NCBI GenBank assembly: GCA_028280455.1
Contig: JANQLT010000181.1
Span: 1 to 64,000 of the forward strand
Direction of reading: 5' to 3'
Length of the DNA stretch: 64,000 nt
Origin: Kiloniellales bacterium
GTDB lineage: Bacteria > Pseudomonadota > Alphaproteobacteria > Kiloniellales > JAKSDN01
The notes beneath the pieces are model-generated. The model saw nothing but the letters and a program-made list of their open reading frames with translations, did no database searches and had not been told where the DNA came from. Shown piece by piece: positions 46,359 through 56,242 of the stretch. Each line of letters opens with the position of its first letter. Position 1 is the first letter of the stretch. The position numbers and the translations under genes are program-made.

Positions 46359-47969
46359 TCAGTGCCGGAAGTGGCGCATGCCGGTGAAGACCATGGCCAG
46401 GCCGGCGTCGTCGGCGGCGGCGATGACCTCTTCGTCGCGCATCGAGCCGCCGGGCTGGATGACGGCGGTGGCGCCGGCCTCGGCGGTGACCAGCAGGCCG
46501 TCGGCGAAGGGGAAGAAGGCGTCGGAGGCCGCCACCGAGCCTTGCGTGCGCAGGCCGGTCTCGTTCGCCGCCTCGCCGGCGTCGCGCGCCTTGATGGCGG
46601 CGATGCGGGACGCGTCGATCCGGCTCATCTGGCCGGCGCCGATGCCGACGGTGGCGCTGTCCTTGGCGTAGACGATGGTGTTCGACTTGACGTGCTTGGC
46701 CACGCGGAAGGCGAAGAGCATGTCCTCCAGCTCCTGCGGGCTCGGCGCCCGCCGGCTGACGACGCGCAGGTCGTCGCGGGTCAGCAGGCCGTGGTCGCGG
46801 CTCTGCAGCAGGAAGCCGCCGGCCAGCGCCTTGATCGTCAGGCCCGGTGCGCCCGGGTCGGGCAGCGAGTCGGTGACCAGCAGGCGCAGGTTCTGCTTGC
46901 CGGTCAGCAGGGTCAGCGCGTCGGGGTGCACCTCAGGGGCGATGATCACCTCGACGAAGAGGCTGCCGATGGCCTCGACCGTCTCGGTGTCGAGCGGCCG
47001 GTTACAGGCGATGATGCCGCCGAAGGCGCTGACCGGGTCGCAGGCCAGGGCCTTGCGGAAGGCGTCCGAGAGCTTGTCGGCGCGGGCCACGCCGCAGGGG
47101 TTGGCGTGCTTGATGATGGCGACGGCCGGCGGCTCGAACTCGGCGACCAGCTCGAAGGCGGCGTCGGTGTCGTTCAGGTTGTTGTAGCTGAGCGCCTTGC
47201 CCTGGAGCTGGCGGGCGGTGGCGACGCCGGGCCGCAACTCGAGCGGGCCGCCCTCGACGCGGTAGAAGGCGGCGGCCTGGTGCGGGTTCTCGCCGTAGCG
47301 CAGCACCTCGGCGCGGCGCCCGGCCAGGGTCACCCGCGACGGCAGGTCGTCGCCCTCCTGGCCCGCCATCCAGCCGGCGATGGCGGAGTCGTAGGCGGCG
47401 GTGTGGGCATAGGCGGCGGCGGCCAGGCGGCGGCGCAGCGCGAGGCTGGTGGCGCCGGCGTTCTCCAGCAGCGCGGCCAGCACCGCGTCGTAGTCGGCCG
47501 GGTCGGTGACCACGGTGACGAAGGCGTGGTTCTTGGCGGCGGCGCGGATCAGCGCCGGGCCGCCGATGTCGATGTTCTCGACGCAGTCTTCGGCAGAAGC
47601 ACCGGAGGCGACGGTCTCGCGGAAGGGATAGAGATTGACCGCCACCAGGTCGATCGCGCCGATGTCGTGCGCGGCCATGGCGTCGCGGTGGCTGTCGAGA
47701 TCGCGGCGGGCCAGGATGCCGCCGTGCACCTTCGGGTGCAGCGTCTTCACCCGGCCGTCCATGATCTCCGGGAAGCCGGTCATGGCCGAGACCTCGGTGA
47801 CGGGGATGCCGGCCGCCTCGATGGCCTTGGCCGAGCCGCCGGTCGAGAGGATCTCGATGCCCCGGTCGGCCAGGGCGCGGGCGAACTTGGTCAGGCCCGC
47901 CTTGTCGGAGACGGAGATCAGGGCGCGGCGGATCGGGGCGTCTGGCATGGCCGGAGAGGGGGCGGTCAC
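46359..47969 (-). CDS. purH: Bifunctional AICAR formyltransferase/IMP cyclohydrolase PurH
   Basis: PurH carries out the last two steps of IMP synthesis. I use the GTG at 47969, which has GGGAG 7 bases upstream; ATG 47948 lacks a ribosome site. The product is 536 residues. The N-terminal MGS-like IMP cyclohydrolase domain shows [20 protein letters not shown] and [14 protein letters not shown]. The C-terminal transformylase domain shows [45 protein letters not shown] and the end [11 protein letters not shown]. It is the last gene of a long minus-strand run. Confidence 0.96.
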   Translation of the reverse strand: MTAPSPAMPDAPIRRALISVSDKAGLTKFARALADRGIEILSTGGSAKAIEAAGIPVTEVSAMTGFPEIMDGRVKTLHPKVHGGILARRDLDSHRDAMAAHDIGAIDLVAVNLYPFRETVASGASAEDCVENIDIGGPALIRAAAKNHAFVTVVTDPADYDAVLAALLENAGATSLALRRRLAAAAYAHTAAYDSAIAGWMAGQEGDDLPSRVTLAGRRAEVLRYGENPHQAAAFYRVEGGPLELRPGVATARQLQGKALSYNNLNDTDAAFELVAEFEPPAVAIIKHANPCGVARADKLSDAFRKALACDPVSAFGGIIACNRPLDTETVEAIGSLFVEVIIAPEVHPDALTLLTGKQNLRLLVTDSLPDPGAPGLTIKALAGGFLLQSRDHGLLTRDDLRVVSRRAPSPQELEDMLFAFRVAKHVKSNTIVYAKDSATVGIGAGQMSRIDASRIAAIKARDAGEAANETGLRTQGSVAASDAFFPFADGLLVTAEAGATAVIQPGGSMRDEEVIAAADDAGLAMVFTGMRHFRH

Positions 47970-48047
47970 GGGGGCGCTCCCTTCGCTATGGGACAGGGAG
48001 TCGGGCGGACTCCGATGCAGGCTTTTTCGCTGCCGCGCCCCGGCCCG

Positions 48048-50090
48048 TCAAGACGCCGGCGGAGGCCCGCCGCGGCCGGCCCCGGCGGCCAGGCTCGCCA
48101 CCGCCGACTCGGCCGCACCGGCCGCACCGGCCGATTCGGCCGCCATCCGGGCCCGGTAGTCCGGCACCAGGCGGCGCAGCACGGCCAGGGCCGCCGCCTC
48201 GTCGCGGCCGGCGATCGCCTCGCCGAGCTCGTCGAGACCGCGGCTCAGCAGCTCCAGGTTGACCGTCCGCGGGGCCGCCAGGCGCAGGCCCGGGTGCGGC
48301 GTCTGCAGCATGGGCTCCTGGTCGTGGAACAGCTCCTCGCGGATCTTCTCGCCGGGCCGCAGGCCGCTGAACAGGATCTCGACGTCCTCGCCGGGCCGCA
48401 GGCCGGCCAGGCGGATCATCTGGCGCGCTAGGTCGACGATCTTGATCGGCGCGCCCATGTCGAGGACGTAGATCTTGCCGGCGTCGTCGACCGGCTTGTC
48501 GATGCTCAGCGCGGCGCCCTGCAGGACCAGCTCGACCGCCTCCTTCACCGTCATGAAATAGCGCGCCACCTCCGGGTGGGTGACGGTCAGCGGCCCGCCG
48601 CGGGCGAGCTGGCGCTGGAACAGCGGCACCACCGAGCCGGTCGAGCCCAGCACGTTGCCGAAGCGCAGGGTGACGAAGCGGGTCGCCGGCCGCTCGCCGT
48701 GGCGCTGCCGGGCGCGCTCCTCCAGGTCGCGGGCCTGGCAGTAGCTCTCGGCCAGGCGCTTGGAGGCGCCCATGACGTTGACCGGGTTGATCGCCTTGTC
48801 GGTGGAGATCAGCACCATGGCGTGGACGCCGGCCTCGAGGCAGGCGTCGGCCACGTTGCGGGTGCCGCAGACGTTGGTGTGCAGGCCTTCGAGCGGGTTG
48901 GCCTCGACCATCGGCACGTGCTTGAGGGCGGCGGCGTGGAACACCAGGTCCGGCTGCGCCTCGGCGAGCGCCATGTCGATGCGCCCGCGGTCGCGCACGT
49001 CGGCCAGGATCGCCTGGCGGGCGAGGCCCGGCTGCAGCTCGCTCAGCTCCAGGTCGACGGCGTAGAGGTTGTGCTCGCTGCTGTCGAGCAAGGCGATGTG
49101 CCGCGGCCCGAGGCCGGCGATCTGGCGCACCAGCTCGGCGCCGATCGAGCCGCCGGCGCCGGTCACCAGGATCCGCCGCTCGGCGATCAGGTCGCGCATG
49201 GCGCCGCGGTCGAGCGGCGTCTGCGGCCGGCCGAGCAGGTCCTCGATGGCGATCGGCCGGACCTCGATCGGCTCGCCGCCGCCGTCGCCGCCGCGCTCGC
49301 CCCCCCTCTCGCTGCTGTGGAAGTCGGTCAGCCGCGGCAGCCGGGCGATGGTCATGCCGCGGGCGTCGGCCAGGTCGAGCAGCTCGGCCATGACCTCGCG
49401 CTCCAGCCGGCGGGTCAGGATCAGGCGGCGCGGCGCCATGTCGCGGCGCGCGGTCCGTGTCAGCAGCTCGGGCAGCTCGTCGAGCGTGCCCAGCACGGGC
49501 ACGCCGCGGATCTGCCGGCCGTCGCTGTCGCCCTTGACGTCGACCAGGCCGAGCACCTCGTAGCCGGCCGCCGGGTCGCGCGCCATCTCGCGCAGGAAGA
49601 GCTCGGCCGAGGGATCGACGCCGATGACCAGCACCGGCACGCGGCCGACCTTGGACTGCTCGAGGACGTGCTGCAGGCCGTGGTCCTTGATGATCCGGTA
49701 GAGCATGCGCGGCGCGCTCAGCAGGATCACCAGGACGAACCAGTTGATCAGCAGGGCCGAGCGCGGCACCGCCTCCAGGCGGGTGACCATGAAGGTGACC
49801 GCGGCGAAGATCAGCAAGGTCAGGCTGACCGCCTTGATGATCGCCGTGACGTCGTTCAGGGAGGCGTAACGCCAGATGCCGCGGTAGAGGCCCATGGACC
49901 AGAAGACCAGGGCCGAGACCGCGGTGAAGAGCGCCAGCGCCGACATCAGGTGCTGGTTGCTGAGGAAGGCCCCGGCATCGCCCAGGCGCAGCCCGACCGC
50001 GATCACGAAGGAGGCCGCGGCCATCACCACGTCGTGGACGAAGGCGGTGCTGGCCCGCTTCAGGCGCGGCATGGCGAGTTTCACGGTCAA
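48048..50090 (-). CDS. Membrane-bound nucleoside-diphosphate-sugar 4,6-dehydratase (CapD/WbpM/PglF family)
   Basis: The protein of about 680 residues has four N-terminal membrane helices, a first Rossmann-like domain (VPVLVIGVDPSAELFLREMARDP) and a second SDR domain with NAD motif ILVTGAGGSIGAELVRQIAGLGP. Catalytic segments are LISTDKAINPVNVMGASKR (Ser/Thr-Asp-Lys, with the later Lys) and TLRFGNVLGSTGSVVPLF. It should dehydrate UDP-GlcNAc at C4/C6 as the first step to a modified amino sugar. The first candidate start is TTG 50090; ATG 50072 six codons later is also possible. It is 74 bases downstream of the WecA-like transferase gene and very likely shares a polysaccharide pathway with it. 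Confidence 0.92.
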   Translation of the reverse strand: MTVKLAMPRLKRASTAFVHDVVMAAASFVIAVGLRLGDAGAFLSNQHLMSALALFTAVSALVFWSMGLYRGIWRYASLNDVTAIIKAVSLTLLIFAAVTFMVTRLEAVPRSALLINWFVLVILLSAPRMLYRIIKDHGLQHVLEQSKVGRVPVLVIGVDPSAELFLREMARDPAAGYEVLGLVDVKGDSDGRQIRGVPVLGTLDELPELLTRTARRDMAPRRLILTRRLEREVMAELLDLADARGMTIARLPRLTDFHSSERGGERGGDGGGEPIEVRPIAIEDLLGRPQTPLDRGAMRDLIAERRILVTGAGGSIGAELVRQIAGLGPRHIALLDSSEHNLYAVDLELSELQPGLARQAILADVRDRGRIDMALAEAQPDLVFHAAALKHVPMVEANPLEGLHTNVCGTRNVADACLEAGVHAMVLISTDKAINPVNVMGASKRLAESYCQARDLEERARQRHGERPATRFVTLRFGNVLGSTGSVVPLFQRQLARGGPLTVTHPEVARYFMTVKEAVELVLQGAALSIDKPVDDAGKIYVLDMGAPIKIVDLARQMIRLAGLRPGEDVEILFSGLRPGEKIREELFHDQEPMLQTPHPGLRLAAPRTVNLELLSRGLDELGEAIAGRDEAAALAVLRRLVPDYRARMAAESAGAAGAAESAVASLAAGAGRGGPPPAS

Positions 50091-50164
50091 GGGTCCCCGG
50101 GGTTCCTCGAGGACTGTCTTACGCCCTCGCCGGCCTCGCGGAAAGCCCTGAATTCACTGGACTC

Positions 50165-51187
50165 TCAGTCCGAAGCTCGGTCCGCGGCGGGGCGCCAGCG
50201 CTGCAGCGCGGCGAGGAACAGGCCGCAGGTCAGGGCGGCCAGCAGCAGGGCCGGCCAGGGCCAGAGCAGGCTCAAGGCGGCCAGGGCGATCAGCAGCAGG
50301 TTGCAGCCGGCGACCGCCAGGGCGACCCGCTCGTGGCCGTGCCCGGCCTGCACCGCGCGCTGGTAGAAGTGCTCCTTGTGCGCTTCCCAGACCGGCTCGC
50401 GGCGCCAAGCCCGCAGTGCCAGGGTCACCGTCGCGTCGGCCAGGTAGTAGGCCGGCAGGATCAGGGCCGCCGCCCAGGCGCCCCGGGCGGCCAGCTCGAA
50501 CAGCAGCCAGGCCAGCAGGTAGCCCAGGGGCACGCTGCCGACGTCGCCGAGGAAGATGCGCGCGGGGTGCCAGTTCCAGGCGAGGAAGCCGGCGGCGGCG
50601 GCGGCCAGCAGGGCCGGCAGCACGAAGAGGCTGCTGTCGAGCCCGCCGATCGATGCCACCAGGGCGATGCCGAGGCCGAGCGCGATGGCCTGGACGCCGC
50701 TGATGCCGTCGATGCCGTCCATGAAATTGAAGACATTGACGAAATAGACCCAGGCGACGGCGATCAGGGGCACGGCCAGCCAGAGCGGCAGCCAGCCTCG
50801 GAACACCGCCGCCGGCTCGCCCAGGGCGACGAGGCCGAGCGCCACCGCGACGCCCTGCGCCGCCAGGCGCCAGCGCACGGCCACCTCGTCCAGGTCGTCG
50901 AGCCAGGAGACGACGGCGAGCAGGGCGAGGCCGGCGATCAGCAGCCAGAGCCAGGGCGGCGGCTCGCTCAGCCAGATCGCCGCGCCGGCCCAGGCGACCG
51001 CGATCACCGGGATCAGCGCCAGGCCGGCGCCGCGCACCCGCGGCCGGTCGTGGCTGCTGCGGGCGTTGGGCCGGTCGAAGATCTCGAGGCGGGTCAGCAG
51101 GTCGATGACGATGCGTGTCGCCCACCAGGTCGCGCCGCCGGCGACCAGGCAGGCGAGCAGCAGGCCGAGGGTCGGTGCCCAGTCCAT
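50165..51187 (-). CDS. Polyprenyl-phosphate glycosyl-1-phosphate transferase (WecA/MraY-like, GT4 family)
   Basis: This integral membrane enzyme links a sugar-1-phosphate to undecaprenyl phosphate, starting a surface glycan. Start 51187 (MDWAPTLGLLLACLV) gives 340 residues and about ten membrane helices. Signature loops are SSHDRPRVRGAGLALI, VVSWLDDLDEVAVRWR, YFVNVFNFMDGIDGISG, RIFLGDVGSVPLGYLL and AHKEHFYQRAV; the Asp-rich and HxxH-type loops are those of the WecA/WbpL branch. A palindromic element (copy B) lies 14 bases before its start, within its likely promoter or leader. Confidence 0.92.
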   Translation of the reverse strand: MDWAPTLGLLLACLVAGGATWWATRIVIDLLTRLEIFDRPNARSSHDRPRVRGAGLALIPVIAVAWAGAAIWLSEPPPWLWLLIAGLALLAVVSWLDDLDEVAVRWRLAAQGVAVALGLVALGEPAAVFRGWLPLWLAVPLIAVAWVYFVNVFNFMDGIDGISGVQAIALGLGIALVASIGGLDSSLFVLPALLAAAAAGFLAWNWHPARIFLGDVGSVPLGYLLAWLLFELAARGAWAAALILPAYYLADATVTLALRAWRREPVWEAHKEHFYQRAVQAGHGHERVALAVAGCNLLLIALAALSLLWPWPALLLAALTCGLFLAALQRWRPAADRASD

Positions 51188-51201
51188 CAGAGGAAAGCCA
51201 A

Positions 51202-51326
51202 TGCGTTTTCCGATCGGACGGTACCCGCCCGCTCCCCCTCCCGGCCAGCCAATAGGATACTGCCGTGGGTGGCCGGGAGGGGGAGCGGGCCGGCGCCGTG
51301 AGTCCGCGTCAGCGGAAAACGCTCTA
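51202..51326. mobile_element. MITE-like palindromic element, copy B (one arm shortened)
   Basis: The right arm (51271-51323) differs from copy A's arm at only a few bases and ends AAAACGCTCTA, including the TA border. The left arm (about 51203-51246) has lost about 8 bases and diverged. The 24-base spacer (51247-51270) is the reverse complement of copy A's spacer at 22 of 24 positions, so this copy is inserted in the opposite orientation. It lies between the heparinase stop and the WecA-like start. Confidence 0.75.
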
Positions 51327-51373
51327 CTGCGGCGCCGTTCGGCGCCAAGTGCCAATTGGAGAACAACACGGGA

Positions 51374-53140
51374 TCAGCGGCGCGGCCGGGCCTTGGCTTC
51401 GCGCTGCAGGGCCCACTTGACCAGGGTCTCCTTGCCGCGGGCGCGGCCCTTGAGCACGACCTGCTGGCTGCGGCGGATCGGGCCCTGGTCGCCCAGGTAG
51501 ACGCTGGGCTCGACGGCCAGGGTCGCGCCGGAGGCCCGGAAGCGCCAGCCGCCGCCCTTGGGCAGGCGCAGCAGGGCGCTGTCGCCGCTCTGGGTCAGGC
51601 TGACCGTGACCTCGGGATGCAGGTGGAAGCGCACGGCGAAGTCGGTCGGCTCGTCGCTTGGCGGATTTGTCGCGTCGCCGGCCGGCGTCAGCCGCTCCTC
51701 GCCGCGCAGGTCCTCGCCGTTGGCCGAGAGGAACAGCCGCCGGCTGTGGGTCAGGCCGAAGAGCGGCGCGTAGCCGTCGTGGCTCATCTCCAGCAGGGAC
51801 ATGCCCTCGGATTCCTCGCGCCGGCAGGTCGCCCGGGCCCGGCGCCTGCCGCCGGCGCCGCGCGAGGACAGCTCGGAGGCGTTGCGGTCGCCTAGGCAGA
51901 GGGTGGAATGGGCGGCCGTGGTGCGCTGGGCCTCGCGCCAGGCGCCGCCGCCCGGCTGGGCGCCGCAGTTCACGACCAGCCGCTCGCGGCCGACGCTCAT
52001 CTCGAAGGACAGGCTGCCGGCGTGGGCCCGGCCGTCGAAGCCGGCGGCCGGCGGATCGCCGGCATCGACCAGGACCAGGCTGCGGCCGGCCTGCAGGCGC
52101 TGGAAGCCGCTCATCGGCGCGGCCTTGAGGGTCGGCCCGGCGCCGCCGGCGTGCTGCAGCACCATGTCGACCTGCCAGCCGGCGCTGGCCCGGCCGCCGT
52201 TGAACAGGGCCAGGCCGCCGTCGCCGTGGCGCAGCAGGCGCAGCAGCGGCGCGGCCTGCTCGATGGCGCCCTGCAGGTCGGCAGGCACCGGCAGCTCGGC
52301 GGCGTGGAAGGCGCTGCGCAGCACCACCAGGTGCCGGAGCAGGGCGAGCTGGCCCTCCGGCGAGCGCTCGACATGGCCGCCGTCGGCCAGGAGCTGGCGG
52401 GCCAGCTCGGCGCGCAGCAGGGCCAGGCCGCGCTGCCACAGCCCCTCCTGGCCGGGCAGGGCCAGGCCGGCGAGCAGCAGGCCCTGGATGTTCTCGGTCA
52501 GGGTCAGGCCGCTGAGGCCGGCCGGCAGCACCCGGCCCAGGTGCCGGGCCTGCTGGACCATCGAGGCCATCAGCTTGTGGCGGAAGGCGATCTCGGCGCT
52601 GGAGGCGAAGAAGTCGTAGTGGCCGAGCCAGGCGGTCAGCCGGCGGCCGATCACCGCCGGCTCCCAGGCCAGGGAATCCCAGCGGCTGTTGTCTGCCAAC
52701 CAGGAGACGACCAGATCCCGGGCGCCCCGTCGCGCGGCGTCACCGCCCAGCGCGCGCAGGTCGCGCAGCCAGTCGAAGCTGTGCAGCGACAGGCACCAGG
52801 CCCGCTCGACCCCGAGCGGCCGCCAGAGCGGCGCGGGATGGCTGACCTTCTGGCCGTCGCAGAGGAAGGTGCCCTCGAGGATCGCCTGGCCGCTGGCGGC
52901 GTCGCCCGGCCAGGGGTCGCTGGGCGCGATCTCCAAGGCGGTCGGTGTCCGACCAGTTAACGACCAGCCGTAAAACGGCATGGCGAACAGCGGCTGCAGG
53001 GCGAGGTAGCGCAGCCGGGCGCGGGCCAGGCCCGGCGGAAGCTCGCGCAGGGCGCGGATCTCGTCCCAGAGGGCGAGGCGGCGGGCCGGTCTGTCCTCCG
53101 GGCCGGGCGCCGTCAGGCTGTCGGTGACCATGGCCGTCAC
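51374..53140 (-). CDS. Heparinase II/III family protein
   Basis: The 588-residue protein starts with GTG at 53140, overlapping the rpe stop in a GTGA (53137-53140), which indicates translational coupling. The N-terminal alpha/alpha toroid shows [40 protein letters not shown] and [20 protein letters not shown]. The C-terminal beta-sandwich has [17 protein letters not shown] and [15 protein letters not shown]. Such proteins are expected to cleave uronate-containing glycans, but no signal peptide is seen, so the location and substrate are uncertain. A copy next to rpe and purH is common in alphaproteobacteria. Confidence 0.88.
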   Translation of the reverse strand: MTAMVTDSLTAPGPEDRPARRLALWDEIRALRELPPGLARARLRYLALQPLFAMPFYGWSLTGRTPTALEIAPSDPWPGDAASGQAILEGTFLCDGQKVSHPAPLWRPLGVERAWCLSLHSFDWLRDLRALGGDAARRGARDLVVSWLADNSRWDSLAWEPAVIGRRLTAWLGHYDFFASSAEIAFRHKLMASMVQQARHLGRVLPAGLSGLTLTENIQGLLLAGLALPGQEGLWQRGLALLRAELARQLLADGGHVERSPEGQLALLRHLVVLRSAFHAAELPVPADLQGAIEQAAPLLRLLRHGDGGLALFNGGRASAGWQVDMVLQHAGGAGPTLKAAPMSGFQRLQAGRSLVLVDAGDPPAAGFDGRAHAGSLSFEMSVGRERLVVNCGAQPGGGAWREAQRTTAAHSTLCLGDRNASELSSRGAGGRRRARATCRREESEGMSLLEMSHDGYAPLFGLTHSRRLFLSANGEDLRGEERLTPAGDATNPPSDEPTDFAVRFHLHPEVTVSLTQSGDSALLRLPKGGGWRFRASGATLAVEPSVYLGDQGPIRRSQQVVLKGRARGKETLVKWALQREAKARPRR

Positions 53141-53802
53141 GCCGCCGCGCGCAGGCGCGCGATGTTGTCGGCATAGGCCGCCGGGCCGCCCTTGAAGGCG
53201 GCGCTGCCGGCGACCAGCACGTCGGCCCCGGCGGCGATCACCTGGGGCGCGGTCTCGGGGTTGATGCCGCCGTCGACCTCCAGGTCGATCGGCTTGCCCA
53301 GGGCGTCGATTTTCTCGCGCAGGGCGGCGATCTTGGGCAGCACTTCCGGGATGAAGGCCTGGCCCCCGAAGCCGGGGTTGACCGACATGACCAGCACCAG
53401 GTCGAGGTCCTGCAAAACCGGCAGCACGGCGTCGACCGGCGTGCCTGGGTTGAGCGCCACCCCGGCCTTGCGGCCGAGGTCCTTGATGGCCTGGATCGTG
53501 CGGTGCAGGTGCGGCCCGGCCTCCGGGTGCACGGTGACGATGTCGGCGCCGGCCTCGACGAAGTCCGGCAGGATCGGGTCGACCGGCGCGATCATCAGGT
53601 GCACGTCGAAGGTCCGCTCGGAGCAGCGCCGGATCGCCTTGACCATCTGCGGGCCGAAGGTGAGGTTCGGCACGAAGTGGTTGTCCATCACGTCGACGTG
53701 GATGTAGTCGGCCCCGGCCGCGTCGATCGCCTCGACCTCTTCGCCCAGCTTGGCGAAGTCGGCCGCCAGAATCGACGGGGCGACTCGGACGCTACGGGCC
53801 AT
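53137..53802 (-). CDS. rpe: Ribulose-phosphate 3-epimerase
   Basis: Rpe interconverts ribulose-5-phosphate and xylulose-5-phosphate. Start 53802 ([20 protein letters not shown]), with AGGAGGG just upstream, gives 221 residues. The TIM-barrel motifs are complete: [29 protein letters not shown] (metal-binding His/Asp), [43 protein letters not shown] and [13 protein letters not shown]. An upstream in-frame start at 53820 is less likely because it would overlap the ribosome site. Confidence 0.95.
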   Translation of the reverse strand: MARSVRVAPSILAADFAKLGEEVEAIDAAGADYIHVDVMDNHFVPNLTFGPQMVKAIRRCSERTFDVHLMIAPVDPILPDFVEAGADIVTVHPEAGPHLHRTIQAIKDLGRKAGVALNPGTPVDAVLPVLQDLDLVLVMSVNPGFGGQAFIPEVLPKIAALREKIDALGKPIDLEVDGGINPETAPQVIAAGADVLVAGSAAFKGGPAAYADNIARLRAAA

Positions 53803-54006
53803 CCGCCCTCCTAGCAGCAAGCGGAGTCGCGGGCAAGACGGTGGGGTCTGCGGAAGTGAGTTTGGGGCTCGGACTCGTTAGCCGGTGGCACCGACCAATC
53901 TGACGTCTGCTTTCGGGGGCGATGCGGTCGTGATCGGCGTTTCGCGGCTACATCGGTTCAGGCTCCGAAGCGGACTAGGGAACCGGCCGCTCCGATCGGG
54001 CTGTTC
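53803..54006. other. Gap between rpe and the PEP-CTERM gene
   Basis: These 204 bases contain the rpe ribosome site and the downstream end of the PEP-CTERM gene region. I see no gene, strong hairpin or promoter in it; any open frame here is antisense to the PEP-CTERM gene. Confidence 0.4.
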
Positions 54007-54537
54007 TCAGCTGGTTTTTCGACGACCTCGACGACCCACCAAACTCAAGCCGACAAGACTCGCGGCAAGGAGAGCAAGCGTTGAAGGCTCGGGGACCGGG
54101 ACGCTCGAAAAGGTAACCGAAGCAATCGTGGCAACGCCAAACGGACCGGGACCGCAGTCCGTCACCCCACCACCGGGGACCATGCACTCCAGGAAAATGC
54201 TGTTGGGAGATATCGAGAATTGGGTCACGACGTCCGACGTTACGAATGAATCGATATCCAGGGTTTGGATATCCCAATCCACCGGATCGAGGGAGAACAA
54301 AACGCTACTCACGTCGCTAAGGTCGAAAGAGAAATTCGCACCTCTGAAGACCCCCGAAAGCGAAAAGGCGTCGAGGTCGCTAGGCGACGAACCGGAGCCG
54401 GATCCAAAAACGATGGTTCCGTTGCCCACGGCAAAGCCGTTGTCAAAACTGAACTCCTGTATGAGACCAGCGTTCGCCGAACCCACAAATCCCAGCGCGG
54501 CAAGGCCCACAACCGCAGCGGTCAACGTCCGGCGCAT
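54007..54537 (-). CDS. PEP-CTERM sorting-domain secreted protein
   Basis: Start 54537 (MRRTLTAAVVGLAALGFVGSANA), preceded by GGAG, gives 176 residues with a signal peptide. The mature part is a Ser/Asp/Gly-rich beta-type domain (GLIQEFSFDNGFAVGNGTIVFGSGSGSSP, DVVTQFSISP). The C-terminus is a classical PEP-CTERM tail: VPVPEPSTLALLAASLVGLSL (PEP motif and membrane helix), then RRGRRKTS. Such proteins are recognised and cleaved by an exosortase and usually form extracellular or biofilm material. No exosortase gene is in the window. Base composition is less GC-rich than the neighbours. Confidence 0.87.
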   Translation of the reverse strand: MRRTLTAAVVGLAALGFVGSANAGLIQEFSFDNGFAVGNGTIVFGSGSGSSPSDLDAFSLSGVFRGANFSFDLSDVSSVLFSLDPVDWDIQTLDIDSFVTSDVVTQFSISPNSIFLECMVPGGGVTDCGPGPFGVATIASVTFSSVPVPEPSTLALLAASLVGLSLVGRRGRRKTS

Positions 54538-54764
54538 CGGAATCTCCGAATAAAGTAAGACGACAGAATGCTCACTTTTGTTCAGTACAGTGTAGCACAA
54601 GCTGCCGAGCTCCGCTCTTCAGCCCGCAAGCTCAAGACGCTACGCAATGTGGGCTCTTGGGGAGCACTTGTCTTTCCGGCGGCCGTCGCGGAAATGTCAG
54701 GAAACGGCCAGAGGCGGAAATCCGTACGAAATGTCTTGCCGTCGTTCCTGCACGAGGACTCGAC

Positions 54765-56093
54765 CTAGCCGGCCTTCCGCAACCGACAGGCATAAAACCC
54801 GTCCATCCCCCCGTCGTCGGCGAGGTAGCAGGGCAGGGTGCGGAGGTCGCCGTCCTTGGTGATGGCTTCGGCGAGGCCGCCGATCTCCTCGGGGCGGACG
54901 GGGACGCGCTCGGGCGCCGGAGCGCCCTTGGCGGCGACGCGCTCGAGCAGGGCGGCGATGCGCCGGGCGCCCTCCTCGGGCTGCAGGGAGCAGGTGGCGT
55001 AGACCAGCAGGCCGCCGGGCTTGAGCATGGCCAGGGCCGAGTCGAGCAGGCTGTCCTGCAGGGTGACCAGGGGCGCCAGGTCGCGCTCGGTCTTGAGGTG
55101 GGCGATGTCCGGGTGGCGGCGAATGGTGCCGGTGCCGCTGCAGGGCGCGTCGATCAGCACGCCGTCGACCGGCTCGGGCGGCCGCCAGGCGCGGCCGTCG
55201 GCGGCGACGGTTGCCGCCGCCAGGTCGAGCCGTTTCAGGTTCTCTTCGAGCAGCTTGAGGCGCGCCTCGCTGCGGTCGACGGCGATCACCTCGGCGCCGC
55301 CGTCGATGAGCTGCGCGGTCTTGCCGCCGGGCGCGGCGCAGAGGTCGACGATGCGCTGGCCGGCCGCCGGCTCGAGCAGGCGCACGGGCAGCGAGGCGGC
55401 GGCGTCCTGCACCCACCAGGCACCGCGCTTGTAGCCCTGCAGCTTCGAGACCTCGCCGGCGCCGCTCGGCAGGCGCAGGGTGCCGGTCGGCAGCAGGCGG
55501 GCGCCGAGCCGGCCGGCCCATTCCTCCGGGTCCTCGCGCACGGTCAGGTCGAGCGGCGGGTCCTCGACGTGCACCTTGGCCATGGCACGGGTCGCCGCCT
55601 CGCCGTAGGCCAGGGTCCAGGTGTGCCAGAGCCAGGCCGGCGTGCAGAGCCGCGGCACGTCCTGCTTGGCCATCAGCTCGTCCATCTCGCGCGACAGGCG
55701 GCGCAGCACGGCGTTGACCAGGCCGCGGTAGGGCTCCAGGCGGGTGCCGCTGGCCAGCGACACGGTGGTGTCGATGGCGGCGTGGGGCGGCGTGCGCAGC
55801 AGGGCGAGCTGGCAGGCGCCGATGCGCAGCAGGCTGCGCAGCTCGCTCTGGCCGCGGCGCAGCGGCCGCTCCATGCAGGCCGCGACCAGGTCGTCGATCT
55901 GGCCGAGCCGGCGCAGGGTGGTCGCCGTCATCATGCGCGCGAAGGCGCGGTCGCGCGGCGCCAGGCGCGGCAGGCCGCGATGCTTGGCCAGGCTGTCGTC
56001 GAGCGGCCGCCCGTCGTCCAGGACGGCGCGCAAGACCTCCGCCGCCACGGCGCGCGAGTCGCCGGGCGAAGCCGTCCTTACCGGGGCGATCAT
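54765..56093 (-). CDS. rsmB: 16S rRNA (cytosine-C5)-methyltransferase RsmB/NOL1 family
   Basis: The enzyme methylates C967 of 16S rRNA (E. coli numbering). The 442-residue protein has an N-terminal NusB-like helical domain (SRAVAAEVLRAVLDDGRPLDDSLAKH, YRGLVNAVLRRLSRE) and a SAM-dependent domain. SAM motif I is IVDLCAAPGGKTAQL, motif IV with the releasing cysteine is IDAPCSGTGTIRRHPD, and motif VI with the catalytic cysteine is YATCSLQPEEG. All required residues are present. Confidence 0.95.
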   Translation of the reverse strand: MIAPVRTASPGDSRAVAAEVLRAVLDDGRPLDDSLAKHRGLPRLAPRDRAFARMMTATTLRRLGQIDDLVAACMERPLRRGQSELRSLLRIGACQLALLRTPPHAAIDTTVSLASGTRLEPYRGLVNAVLRRLSREMDELMAKQDVPRLCTPAWLWHTWTLAYGEAATRAMAKVHVEDPPLDLTVREDPEEWAGRLGARLLPTGTLRLPSGAGEVSKLQGYKRGAWWVQDAAASLPVRLLEPAAGQRIVDLCAAPGGKTAQLIDGGAEVIAVDRSEARLKLLEENLKRLDLAAATVAADGRAWRPPEPVDGVLIDAPCSGTGTIRRHPDIAHLKTERDLAPLVTLQDSLLDSALAMLKPGGLLVYATCSLQPEEGARRIAALLERVAAKGAPAPERVPVRPEEIGGLAEAITKDGDLRTLPCYLADDGGMDGFYACRLRKAG

Positions 56094-56242
56094 GAGCCCA
56101 AGATTATCACAGCGAAGCCCCCCAAGCCCGCAGTTTCGCTCCGAATTTGGCTCTATTTCAATGATTTAGCACGATGGTGCAAGGCTTGTTGGACGAGCCG
56201 CCCCGACCTCGGCGCCGAGACGGCGCCTTTCTTGGTCGATCC

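Noticed and set aside
53885-54553. Plus-strand open frame of 222 codons
   Set aside because: It is antisense to the PEP-CTERM gene, whose signal peptide, ribosome site and C-terminal sorting tail are convincing.
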